Positions 45,458 through 53,558 of a stretch of 64,000 bases of DNA are shown piece by piece. A model generated the notes under the pieces. The model had not been told where the DNA came from. It ran no database searches and saw only the letters and a list, made by a program, of their open reading frames with translations. This DNA is from DATATV01 sp035551355 (lineage in GTDB: Bacteria > Actinomycetota > Actinomycetes > Mycobacteriales > Pseudonocardiaceae), in NCBI GenBank assembly GCA_035551355.1, contig DASZNF010000013.1, positions 1-64,000 of the forward strand, read 5' to 3'. Within the stretch, counting starts at the first letter, position 1; every line of letters starts with the position of its first letter. The translations under genes and the position numbers were made by a program.

Positions 45458-45615
45458 CGCGTCCTCCGTGTGGTGCCGATCGAATCCGGGTCGAATGCTC
45501 GGACGGCGATCGAGATGTCGACCCGACGGTAGGGACCGGTCGACCGCTCGTCAACCACCGAACGCCAGATCCGTTTCACCGCAACGCTTCCGGCGGCCAG
45601 CCGGTCGAGCCGTCC

Positions 45616-45678
45616 TTGACGGCCCGCAGTCACCGACTTACCTTGAGTCCGGTATTCTGGAAAAGATCCGAAATACCG
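45616..45678 (+). promoter_or_regulatory. IclR gene promoter with inverted-repeat operator
   Basis: TTGACG (45616-45621) and TACCTT (45639-45644) are 17 bp apart. The inverted repeat CGGTATT (45650-45656) / AATACCG (45672-45678) starts at the expected transcription start, 28 bp before the ATG at 45706. This layout suggests autorepression; the divergent dehydrogenase promoter could share it. Confidence 0.65.
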
Positions 45679-45705
45679 AACCGGAACGACGCGGGGACGG
45701 CAACC

Positions 45706-46548
45706 ATGGCGATGGCACGCACCGTGCCCGCGGTGATGCGGGCACTGGACATCCTGGAGTTGTTCCTGTCCGGCAGGGACTACTCCATCCCGGAGATCAC
45801 CGCCCAGCTGGGCCTGCCCAAGACCACCGTGCACGAACTGGTCAACACCCTGGTGGTGCGGTCCTATCTGGCCCCCGCCCCGGATCGCGCGCACCGCTAC
45901 CGGCTGGGGCTGCCGCTGTTCGAACTGGGCAGCATGTTCGCCGAGCAGATCGACCTGGCCCGGGAGGCGCGTGCGGCCAGTGAGCGAGTGGCCGCGTCCT
46001 GTGACGAGACGGTGCATGTGGCCGTGCTGGACGGCGCGGATGTGGTCTATGTGGCCAAAGCCGACTCCACGCACGCGGTCCGGCTGGTGTCCGCGGTGGG
46101 CCGGCGGCTGCCCGCGCACTGCACGGCGGTGGGCAAGATGCTGCTGGCCTCGCTGTCCGAAGAGGCGTTCGTGGCCCGCTATCCGCGGGAGCGCGCGCTG
46201 CCCGCGATGACCCCGCGCAGCATCACCTCGGTGACCCGGCTGCGTGAGCACCTGCGCGAGATCTCCGTGCGGAGCCTGGCTTACGAGGTGTGCGAGTCCA
46301 ACGACGCGGCCGCCTGCGTGGCCGCGCCGGTGCGCGACCGGTCCGGCGCGGTGGTCGCCGCGATGAGCATCTCGGTGCCCACCCCGCGCTGGAACGACGA
46401 GGTGGCCGCGAATTTCGGGATCCTGGTGGCCGACGGCGCGGAGTGGTTGTCGGCGCGGCTTGGCCATCGGGCCGCCGACAGGGCGGCCCGGGAACCTGGT
46501 TCGCGCACCGCACCCGGCACCTATGCGCACAGCGGAATAGCCACCTGA
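45706..46548 (+). CDS. IclR-family transcriptional regulator
   Basis: A 280-residue IclR regulator: winged HTH in the first 70 residues (ALDILELFLSGRDYSIPEITAQLGLPKTT-type segment) and an effector domain with LPAHCTAVGKMLLAS and AACVAAPVRDRSGAVVAAMSISVP. ATG 45706 follows an IclR-like inverted repeat. Divergent from the zinc dehydrogenase and convergent with the enolase-superfamily dehydratase; it probably controls one or both. Confidence 0.9.
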   Translation: MAMARTVPAVMRALDILELFLSGRDYSIPEITAQLGLPKTTVHELVNTLVVRSYLAPAPDRAHRYRLGLPLFELGSMFAEQIDLAREARAASERVAASCDETVHVAVLDGADVVYVAKADSTHAVRLVSAVGRRLPAHCTAVGKMLLASLSEEAFVARYPRERALPAMTPRSITSVTRLREHLREISVRSLAYEVCESNDAAACVAAPVRDRSGAVVAAMSISVPTPRWNDEVAANFGILVADGAEWLSARLGHRAADRAAREPGSRTAPGTYAHSGIAT

Positions 46549-46561
46549 TCGATCCGGTCCA

Positions 46562-46589
46562 CTGCGGCCGGGACAGCTCCCGGCCGCAG
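46562..46589. terminator. Bidirectional hairpin terminator
   Basis: A perfect 12-bp stem CTGCGGCCGGGA (46562-46573) pairs with 46578-46589 around a CAGC loop, midway between the convergent IclR and dehydratase genes. Confidence 0.8.
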
Positions 46590-46598
46590 GGAGAACCG

Positions 46599-47753
46599 TT
46601 AGCCTCGTTGGGCTTGGCGTTGTTCCCAGCCTTCGGCGAACAGGTTGAAATTGACCGCCTGACGCGGGTGCTCGGCCAGTTTCGCCTCGTCGATGCTCAC
46701 CCCGAGCCCCGGGGCATCGGGCAACGGGAAGTAACCGTCCACCACCTCGGGCAGCCCCGGTTCGCATTCCTTGACGTAGGAATCGGCGAAGTCGTTGAAG
46801 TGTTCCTGGATCTTGAAGTTCATCGTGGTGGCCGCCAGGTGCACGTTGGCCGCGGTGGAGATCGGGCCGCCCACGTTGTGCGGGGCCATCAGCAGGTAGT
46901 GGGTTTCCGCGGTGCCGGCCAGTTTCTTGGCCTCCCACAACCCGCCGGAGTGCGTGATGTCCACCTGCAGGATGTCGGCGGCCTGCAACTCGAACAGTTC
47001 CCGGTACTCGAATCGGGTGTGGATGCGCTCGCCGGTGGCGATCGGGATGTCGGTGTGCTCGGCCACCTTGGCCAGCGCCTTGAGATTCTCCGGCGGCACC
47101 GGCTCCTCGATCCAGGAGGGGTCGTAGGGCTTGAGCAGGCCGGCGACCCGGATCGCGGTGGCCGCGGAGAACCGGCCGTGCATCTCGATCAGGATCTCCA
47201 CGTCCGGGCCGACCGTGTCCCGCACCGCCTCCACCAGCGCCACGGATTTGGCCGTCTCGTAGGCATCCAGCTCGAACATGCCCGCGCCGAACGGGTCCAG
47301 CTTCAGCGCCCGGTAACCGCGGTCGACCACTCGCTTGGCCGCGGCGTGGAACTCCTCCTGGGTGCGCTCGACCTGGTACCAGCCATTGGCGTAGGCCTTG
47401 ATCCGGTCCCGCACGGCGCCGCCGAGCAGCTTGTACACCGGCAGCCCGAGCACCTTGCCCTTGATGTCCCAGCAGGCGATCTCGATGCAGGCCACCGCGG
47501 ACATGGCGATCTCGCCGGAGCGGCCGTAGTCCAGCTTGCTCATCCGGTGCACCAGGCTCTCCGTGTCGAACGGGTCCGAGCCGATGATGTGGTTGGGCAG
47601 CGCCTCGGCGAAGTAGCCCAGCAGCGCGTCGGTGTGGTTGAGCATCCGGACCTCGCCGAGCCCGGTCACCCCCTCGTCGGTCCGCACCTCGACGATGGTG
47701 AGGTTGCGCCACGCGGTTCCGAGCACATGGGTCCGGATCCCGGTGATCTTCAT
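46599..47753 (-). CDS. Enolase-superfamily sugar-acid dehydratase (galactonate-type)
   Basis: A 384-residue mandelate-racemase/galactonate-dehydratase family enzyme. A capping domain precedes the barrel (about 130-350), with GYRALKLDPFG (catalytic Lys region), metal ligands in LIEMHGRFS, SWIEEPVPPEN and ATGERIHTRFEY, and MAPHNVGGPIS with the catalytic His. The pattern fits a dehydratase of an aldonate such as galactonate or fuconate-like acids; the exact acid is not provable. It is divergent from the FadR-type GntR, whose promoter-operator lies between. ATG 47753 start. Confidence 0.83.
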   Translation of the reverse strand: MKITGIRTHVLGTAWRNLTIVEVRTDEGVTGLGEVRMLNHTDALLGYFAEALPNHIIGSDPFDTESLVHRMSKLDYGRSGEIAMSAVACIEIACWDIKGKVLGLPVYKLLGGAVRDRIKAYANGWYQVERTQEEFHAAAKRVVDRGYRALKLDPFGAGMFELDAYETAKSVALVEAVRDTVGPDVEILIEMHGRFSAATAIRVAGLLKPYDPSWIEEPVPPENLKALAKVAEHTDIPIATGERIHTRFEYRELFELQAADILQVDITHSGGLWEAKKLAGTAETHYLLMAPHNVGGPISTAANVHLAATTMNFKIQEHFNDFADSYVKECEPGLPEVVDGYFPLPDAPGLGVSIDEAKLAEHPRQAVNFNLFAEGWEQRQAQRG

Positions 47754-47838
47754 GGCCACCCGACCATTCCGCCGCCGGCCCGACTGGCCGGATCGGCATG
47801 CGATGTTTACCCTGCGGTCGCGGCCGAGCGTACGTGAT

Positions 47839-47868
47839 TTGACAGTATCGATCAATCATTCGATGATT
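47839..47868 (+). promoter_or_regulatory. Promoter with AATCAT-N3-ATGATT operator (GntR gene, leaderless)
   Basis: TTGACA (47839-47844), a 17-bp spacer and GATGAT (47862-47867) form a promoter whose -10 lies in the palindrome AATCATTCGATGATT (47854-47868). The predicted transcription start coincides with the GTG at 47874, so the message is probably leaderless. The same module controls the sugar importer at 44265-44295. Confidence 0.8.
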
Positions 47869-47873
47869 AGCCG

Positions 47874-48614
47874 GTGAACCGGTCGGTAAACCCGTTGGGC
47901 CAGCACCGGACCATGCACGGCCGGGTGGTGGAGTGGATCGGGCTGCGCATCGTCTCCGGGGAGTTCGCCCATGGCAGTCAGCTGCCCAACGAGGGCGAGC
48001 TGGCCGCACGCCTGAACGTCAGCCGCGGTGGCGTGCGTGAGGCGATCAAAGCCTTGGCCGCCAAGGGACTCGTCGAACCCCGGCCGCGGCTGGGCACCCG
48101 GGTGCTGCCGCGCCGGGACTGGAACCTGATGGACCGCGAGGTGATCGACTGGCACGGCCGCGCCGCGGACGTGACCTTCCTCGGCGATCTGCTGGACCTG
48201 CGCCAGGTGGTGGAACCGGCGGCCGCCGGGCTGGCCGCCGAACGTGCCACCGACGGCCAGATCGAGGAACTGGCCGCCGCCTACGCCGGCATGGCGCACA
48301 ACGCCGAGGACCTGGTGGCCAACGAGGCCGCGTTCGTCGACGCCGACCTCGCCTTCCACCTTGTCGTCCTGCGGGCCAGCGGAAACCAGCTGGTGGAGCA
48401 GTTGGGCCGATTGCTGGAAGCCGGATTGCACCATGCGCTGGAGGCCACCTCGCACCTTCCTGGGGGAGTGGCGGCTACGCTGCCGCTGCACCGTTCGGTG
48501 CTGCAGGCGGTGCGCGCGCGGCGCCCGGCCGCGGCGGAACGCGCGATGCACAAGCTGTTGCAGGTGACCGTGGAGGCGGTGCGGCAGACGCCGGAGCGGC
48601 GCGAGGCCACCTGA
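47874..48614 (+). CDS. FadR-subfamily GntR regulator
   Basis: A 246-residue regulator: winged HTH (about 12-80, GEFAHGSQLPNEGELAARLN and SRGGVREAIKALAAKG) and an FCD domain (about 95-235; DADLAFHLVVLRASGN, LPLHRSVLQAVRARRP). Its own promoter contains AATCAT-N3-ATGATT, also present before the sugar ABC operon, so it likely represses itself, the divergent dehydratase, the lactonase and the importer, responding to a sugar acid (inference). The GTG start lies 6 bp after the operator. Confidence 0.87.
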   Translation: MNRSVNPLGQHRTMHGRVVEWIGLRIVSGEFAHGSQLPNEGELAARLNVSRGGVREAIKALAAKGLVEPRPRLGTRVLPRRDWNLMDREVIDWHGRAADVTFLGDLLDLRQVVEPAAAGLAAERATDGQIEELAAAYAGMAHNAEDLVANEAAFVDADLAFHLVVLRASGNQLVEQLGRLLEAGLHHALEATSHLPGGVAATLPLHRSVLQAVRARRPAAAERAMHKLLQVTVEAVRQTPERREAT

Positions 48615-48634
48615 GGCGAGACGAGGGGACGTCC

Positions 48635-49534
48635 ATGGTGCAACCACTGTCGAACCGGTCCGTGCGGATCGCGCACGCCAACGCCTGCTCCCTCGGCGAG
48701 GGCGTGGCCTGGGACGCGGCCGATCAACGGCTGTACTGGCTGGACATCGTCGGGCGCAGCGCCCCGGGGCTGGGCGGCATCGTGTACTGGCTGTCCGGTT
48801 CCGGCGCGGTGTCCGAACTCGGCGTGCCCAACACACCCGGCATGCTGACCCCGTACCTGACCGGGAAACCGTTGCTGGCCACCGACATCGGCTTCGAGAC
48901 GCTGGACACCACGACCGGCACGCTGCACACCGTGACGCCGGTGGAGGCCGAGTTGTCTGCGCGACGGATGAACGACGGCGGCTGTGATCCGGACGGGCGG
49001 GTGCTGGCCGGGACCATGACCCGCACCGAGGAATCCGGGCAGGGCGTGCTGTACCGGCTGGGCGCCGACGGTCTGGTGCACCCGGTGCTGACCGCGCTGT
49101 CGGTGCCCAACGGAATCGTGTGGCGGCAACCGGACCGGGTGCACTACATCGACAGCCCGACGGGCCGGATCGACGAGTACGAATACTTCCCGGACGGTCC
49201 GTTCGGGAAGTTGATCCGGTCCATCGACGTGTCCGAATATCCGGGTGGGCCGGACGGGATGACCATCGACGCCGAGGGCAACCTCTGGGTGGCGTTCTGG
49301 TCCGGCGGCGCGGTGCGCTGCATCAGCCCGGCCGGGGCGCTGCTGGAGGAACTGCGGCTGCCGGTGAAATGCCCCACCTCGTGCGCGTTCGGCGGACCGG
49401 ACCTGCGGACGCTGTACATCACCAGCGCCTACGTGGATCTGGGCGAGGAACGCGGCGAACTGGACGGGGCGCTGCTGGAGGTGCCCGACCTGACCACCGG
49501 CGTGGCGACCACCGCGTGGGCCGGACCGGCCTGA
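48635..49534 (+). CDS. SMP-30/gluconolactonase-family lactonase
   Basis: A 299-residue six-bladed beta-propeller lactonase: LGEGVAWDAADQRLYWLDIV, ARRMNDGGCDPDGRVLAGTM (metal-binding Asn/Asp), LSVPNGIVW and YPGGPDGMTIDAEGNLWVAFW. Family members hydrolyse aldonolactones such as arabinono-, xylono- or gluconolactone. Only 20 bp after the GntR gene, so co-transcribed with it. It would convert the lactone made by a sugar dehydrogenase to the acid used by the dehydratases nearby. Confidence 0.88.
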   Translation: MVQPLSNRSVRIAHANACSLGEGVAWDAADQRLYWLDIVGRSAPGLGGIVYWLSGSGAVSELGVPNTPGMLTPYLTGKPLLATDIGFETLDTTTGTLHTVTPVEAELSARRMNDGGCDPDGRVLAGTMTRTEESGQGVLYRLGADGLVHPVLTALSVPNGIVWRQPDRVHYIDSPTGRIDEYEYFPDGPFGKLIRSIDVSEYPGGPDGMTIDAEGNLWVAFWSGGAVRCISPAGALLEELRLPVKCPTSCAFGGPDLRTLYITSAYVDLGEERGELDGALLEVPDLTTGVATTAWAGPA

Positions 49535-49641
49535 GGCTCAGCCCTCGCGCGCTGCTTCGGTCGGCTCGGTCAGGCCGGCGGTGCGCAGGTCGCGATCCTC
49601 GGCGGTCAGCGAAAGCTGTTTTCCCTCCCAGACAAGGAAAG

Positions 49642-50271
49642 TCAGACCGCGGGACGGGCCAGTGCGACCAGTCGAATGCCCAGGCCGATCAGCACGCAAC
49701 TGGTCGCCCGGTCCAGCCACACCTTCACCGCCGGCTTGGTCAGCAGCCGCCGGATCACCGCCACCGCCAGCACCACCGTGACGTACCAGCAGGTGCTGAT
49801 GCTCATCTGCACCGAGGCCAGCGTCAGCACGTCCAGCAGGGTGCTGTGCGCGGGCAGGAACTGCGGGAACAGCGCCAGGTACAGCACGGCCGCCTTGGGG
49901 TTGGTCAGGTTGGTCAGCAACCCGGCCCGGTAGGCGGAGAACAGCGAGCGGGTGGACCGCGCCGTTTCCTCCTGCTCGGGCAGCGCGGTGGCCTTGCGGG
50001 AGCGCAGGAACGTCTGCACGCCCAGCCAGCACAGGTAGACCGCACCGGCGATCTTCAACACCACGAAGGCGATCTGCGAGGTGCGGATCAGCGCGGTCAG
50101 CCCGAGTGCGGAGGCGAACGCCCAGAACGTCAGCGCGGTGGTGTTCCCGGCCACCGTGGCCAGCCCGGCCGGTCGTCCGTTGCGCAGGGTCTGGTTGACC
50201 ATCACCGCGAACGACGGGCCGGGCGCCACCACGATCAACACACAGGTGACCAGGAAAGCCCAGGAGATCAC
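49642..50271 (-). CDS. LysE/RhtB-family exporter
   Basis: A 209-residue membrane protein with about six helices: WAFLVTCVLIVVAPGPSFAV (family start), LATVAGNTTALTFWAFASAL, LKIAGAVYLCWLGVQTFL and NLTNPKAAVLYLALFPQF. LysE-type proteins export amino acids or related small molecules. The GTG start overlaps the aldehyde dehydrogenase stop by 4 nt (GTGA), placing it in the sugar-acid operon; it may export excess product. Confidence 0.87.
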   Translation of the reverse strand: MISWAFLVTCVLIVVAPGPSFAVMVNQTLRNGRPAGLATVAGNTTALTFWAFASALGLTALIRTSQIAFVVLKIAGAVYLCWLGVQTFLRSRKATALPEQEETARSTRSLFSAYRAGLLTNLTNPKAAVLYLALFPQFLPAHSTLLDVLTLASVQMSISTCWYVTVVLAVAVIRRLLTKPAVKVWLDRATSCVLIGLGIRLVALARPAV

Positions 50272-51788
50272 CGGGGCAGAACCAGAACGCCGTCAACGCG
50301 ACGCGGAATCCCGGCCGTGTTCGCCTCGGTCAGTTCGGCCGGCAGCAGCTGGGCGGGCGCGTCCTGGAAGGCCACCGGGCGTAGGAACCGACGGATCGCG
50401 GTGGTGCCGACCGAGGTGTGCTGGGTGTTGGTGGACGGCCACGGGCCACCGTGGTGCTGGGCCCAGGACACCGCGACACCGGTCGGGTACCCGTTGAACA
50501 GCAACCGGCCCGCCTTGTCCTGCAGGCCGCGCAACACCTTCTCGGACAAGGTGTCGTCCTGCTCGGTCACGTGCACGGTCGCGGTCAGCGAACCCGGCAC
50601 CAGCGCCAGCGCGGCCAGCAGGTCGTCATCTCCGTTGTAGGACACCAGAAGCGTGGTCGGGCCGAAGCACTCCTCGGCCACCTCGGCGGTCAGCCGCTCG
50701 GTGCTGGTGGCGAACAGCGTGGGCCGCATGGCGAACCCGGCCTCGGTGCCGTTCTTGGCCTCGGCCACCCGGTCCAGTGCGCCCAGCCCGGCCAGCTCGC
50801 CGGTGCGGGTGCCGTAGGTGCGGGAAATGCCTTCGTTGAGCGCGAACTGCGGCTCCAGCTCGGTCACCTTGGCCGCCGCGGCCTCGCGCAGCCGGTCGCC
50901 GTCCGGGCCCGCGGGCACGAACACCAGACCCGGCTTGGTGCAGAACTGCCCGGCCCCCAACGTGAACGAGCCGACCAGGCCGGTGGCGATCTGCTCGGCC
51001 CGCTCGGCGGCGGCCGCCTTGGTGATCACCACCGGGTTGAGGCTGGAGAGCTCACCGAAGAATGGGATCGGCTCCGGCCGGGCCGCGGCCAGCTCGGCCA
51101 GCGCCCGCCCGCCGCGCAGCGAACCGGTGAACCCGACCGCCTTGATCGCCTCGTGCTCGACCAGCACGCCACCGGCCTCCTGGCCGTGCACGATGCCCAG
51201 CACGCCCTCGGGCGCGCCGAAATCCCTTGCCGCCCTGGCCAGCACCTCGAACACCCGCTGCGAGGTGGCCGGGTGCGAGGGGTGCGCCTTGACCACCACC
51301 GGGCAGCCCGCGGCCAGCGCCGACGCGGTGTCGCCGCCGGGCACCGAGAAGGCCAGCGGGAAGTTGCTGGCGCCGAACACCGCGACCGGGCCGACCGGGA
51401 TCAGCATCCGGCGCAGGTCCGGGCGCGGGCCCATCGGGGTGTCCCCGGCGTGGTCGATGATGGCCTCCACATAGGACCCCTCGTCCAGCACCTCGGCGAA
51501 CACCCGCAGCTGGTAGGCGGTCCGGGTCAGCTCGCCGTTCAGCCGGCCCGGGCCGAGAGCGGTCTCCCGGTCGGCCAGGCCGACCACGGTCTCCCGGTCG
51601 GCCTCCAGCGCGTCGGCCAAGGCGCGCAGCAGACCGGCGCGGAAGGTGCGGCCCGCGTCGGCGAACGCGGGGGCGGCCGCGGCCGCGGCCCGGCAGATCT
51701 CGTCCACCCGGGCGGCGGTGGTCTCCTCGGCCACCTCGGCGTCCGCGATTGCTCCGGTGCGTGGATCGATGCTCGGCACGGCGGTCAT
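50268..51788 (-). CDS. 2-oxoglutarate semialdehyde dehydrogenase (NADP+ ALDH)
   Basis: A 506-residue aldehyde dehydrogenase with catalytic Cys283 (GAGQFCTKPG), Glu246 (PFFGELSSLNP) and the FGASNFPLAFSVPGGDTASA segment characteristic of the NADP-dependent 2,5-dioxovalerate dehydrogenase group. It oxidises 2-oxoglutarate semialdehyde to 2-oxoglutarate, the last step of non-phosphorylative pentose or glucarate pathways. It lies 42 bp downstream of the IlvD/Edd dehydratase gene in the operon. Confidence 0.9.
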   Translation of the reverse strand: MTAVPSIDPRTGAIADAEVAEETTAARVDEICRAAAAAAPAFADAGRTFRAGLLRALADALEADRETVVGLADRETALGPGRLNGELTRTAYQLRVFAEVLDEGSYVEAIIDHAGDTPMGPRPDLRRMLIPVGPVAVFGASNFPLAFSVPGGDTASALAAGCPVVVKAHPSHPATSQRVFEVLARAARDFGAPEGVLGIVHGQEAGGVLVEHEAIKAVGFTGSLRGGRALAELAAARPEPIPFFGELSSLNPVVITKAAAAERAEQIATGLVGSFTLGAGQFCTKPGLVFVPAGPDGDRLREAAAAKVTELEPQFALNEGISRTYGTRTGELAGLGALDRVAEAKNGTEAGFAMRPTLFATSTERLTAEVAEECFGPTTLLVSYNGDDDLLAALALVPGSLTATVHVTEQDDTLSEKVLRGLQDKAGRLLFNGYPTGVAVSWAQHHGGPWPSTNTQHTSVGTTAIRRFLRPVAFQDAPAQLLPAELTEANTAGIPRRVDGVLVLPR

Positions 51789-51830
51789 CCGGGAAATCCC
51801 TCTTTCCTGCTCTGGGAAACGGCTTTGTGG

Positions 51831-53558
51831 TCAGCGCGCGTTGGGCTCGGGGTTCTCGCCGACCCGGGCCAGGAAGTCGAAATCGCACCCGGCGTCGGCC
51901 TGGGTGATGTGCTCGGCGTACAAGGCCCCGTAACCACGCTCGTACCTCGGGGCCGGCGCGGTCCAGGCCGCCCGGCGGCGATCCAGCTCCGCGTCGTCGA
52001 CATCGAGGCTCAGCCTACGCGCCGGGACATCCAGAGTGATCGGATCACCGTCCCTGACCAGCGCCAGCGGGCCGCCGACGTACGATTCCGGGGTGACGTG
52101 CAACACGCAGGCGCCATAGCTGGTGCCGCTCATCCGGGCGTCGGAGATCCGCACCATGTCCCGGATTCCGTTGGCCAGCAGCCGATCCGGGATGGGCAGC
52201 ATGCCGTACTCGGGCATCCCGGGCCCGCCCAGCGGCCCGGCGCCGCGCAGCACCAGCACCGAGTCGGGCGTGATGTCCAGCGCCGGGTCGTTGATCCGCG
52301 CCTTGAGGTCCTCGTAGTTGTCGAACACCACCGCGGGACCGGTGTGCCGCAACAGTTCCGGCTCGGCCGCGATGTGCTTGATCACCGCGCCGCCGGGCGC
52401 CAGGTTGCCGCGCAGCACGGCCACCCCGCCCTCGGTGGCGATCGGATTGTCGGCGGTGCGGATCACATCGTCGTTGTGCACCCGCGCGCCGGCCAGACTT
52501 TCCGCGAGTGGATGCCCGGTGACGGTGATCCGGTCGGTGTGCAGCAGACCCAGCTCGGCCAGCCGGGACAGCAGCCCGGGCAGCCCGCCCGCGTAGTAGA
52601 AGTCCTCCATCAGGTACGCCCCGCCGGGCCGGATGTTGGCCAGCACCGGCACCTTGCGGGCGATCTCGTCGAAATCGTCCAGGCTCACCGTGATCCGGCT
52701 GCGCCCGGCCATGGCGATCAGGTGGATCACCGCGTTGGTCGAGCCGCCAAGGGCCAGCACGGTGGTCACCGCGTCGGTGTAGGCGTCCCGGCTGACCACC
52801 TTCGACATGGTCAGGTCCTGCCACACCATGTCCACGATCCGCATACCGGTGGCCGCGGCCATCCGGTGGTGCGCGGAATCGACCGCGGGGATGGAGGCCG
52901 CGCCGGGCAGGGTCAGGCCCAGCACCTCGGCGGCCGAGGTCATGGTGGACGCGGTGCCCATGGTCATGCAGTGCCCGGGGGAGCGAGCCAGGCCGGTCTC
53001 CAGCTCGGACATCTCGGCCTCGCCGATCAGGCCGGCCTTCTTCTCGTCCCAGTACTTCCACATGTCGGTGCCGCTGCCCAGCGTCTCGTCCCGCCAGTGA
53101 CCGCGCAGCATCGGACCGGCCGGCAGGTAGATCGCGGGCAGGTCCATGCTGGCCGCGCCCATCAGCAGCGCCGGGGTGGTCTTGTCGCAGCCGCCCATCA
53201 GCACCGCGCCGTCGATCGGGTAGGAGCGCAGGATCTCCTCGGTCTCCATGGACAGCAGGTTGCGGTAGAGCATCGGGGTCGGCTTCTGGAACGTCTCGGA
53301 CAGCGTGGCCACCGGGAACTCCAGCGGGAACCCGCCGGCCTGCCACACCCCGCGCTTGACCGCCTTGGCCCGCTCGCGCAGGTGCATGTGGCAGGGGTTG
53401 ATGTCGCTCCAGGTGTTCAGGATGCCGATGACCGGCTTGCCCATGTGCTCATCGGGGTTGAAGCCGAGCTGGCGGGTGCGCGAGCGGTGACTGAAGGGAC
53501 GCAGTTCTTCCCCGCCCCACCACTGAAAACTACGCAGTTCCTCGGGCGTTTTCGTCAT
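51831..53558 (-). CDS. IlvD/Edd-family sugar-acid dehydratase (arabonate/xylonate-type)
   Basis: A 575-residue iron-sulfur dehydratase. Cluster cysteines are visible at Cys56 (DINPCHMHL), Cys124 (MGGCDKTTPA) and Cys197 (SPGHCMTMG). The CDKTTPALLMG and NTWSDINPCHMHLRERA motifs and the neighbours fit a pentonate dehydratase (L-arabinonate or D-xylonate) rather than branched-chain IlvD. It would yield a 2-keto-3-deoxy acid. Its ATG overlaps the DapA-like stop (ATGA), coupling the two. Confidence 0.88.
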   Translation of the reverse strand: MTKTPEELRSFQWWGGEELRPFSHRSRTRQLGFNPDEHMGKPVIGILNTWSDINPCHMHLRERAKAVKRGVWQAGGFPLEFPVATLSETFQKPTPMLYRNLLSMETEEILRSYPIDGAVLMGGCDKTTPALLMGAASMDLPAIYLPAGPMLRGHWRDETLGSGTDMWKYWDEKKAGLIGEAEMSELETGLARSPGHCMTMGTASTMTSAAEVLGLTLPGAASIPAVDSAHHRMAAATGMRIVDMVWQDLTMSKVVSRDAYTDAVTTVLALGGSTNAVIHLIAMAGRSRITVSLDDFDEIARKVPVLANIRPGGAYLMEDFYYAGGLPGLLSRLAELGLLHTDRITVTGHPLAESLAGARVHNDDVIRTADNPIATEGGVAVLRGNLAPGGAVIKHIAAEPELLRHTGPAVVFDNYEDLKARINDPALDITPDSVLVLRGAGPLGGPGMPEYGMLPIPDRLLANGIRDMVRISDARMSGTSYGACVLHVTPESYVGGPLALVRDGDPITLDVPARRLSLDVDDAELDRRRAAWTAPAPRYERGYGALYAEHITQADAGCDFDFLARVGENPEPNAR

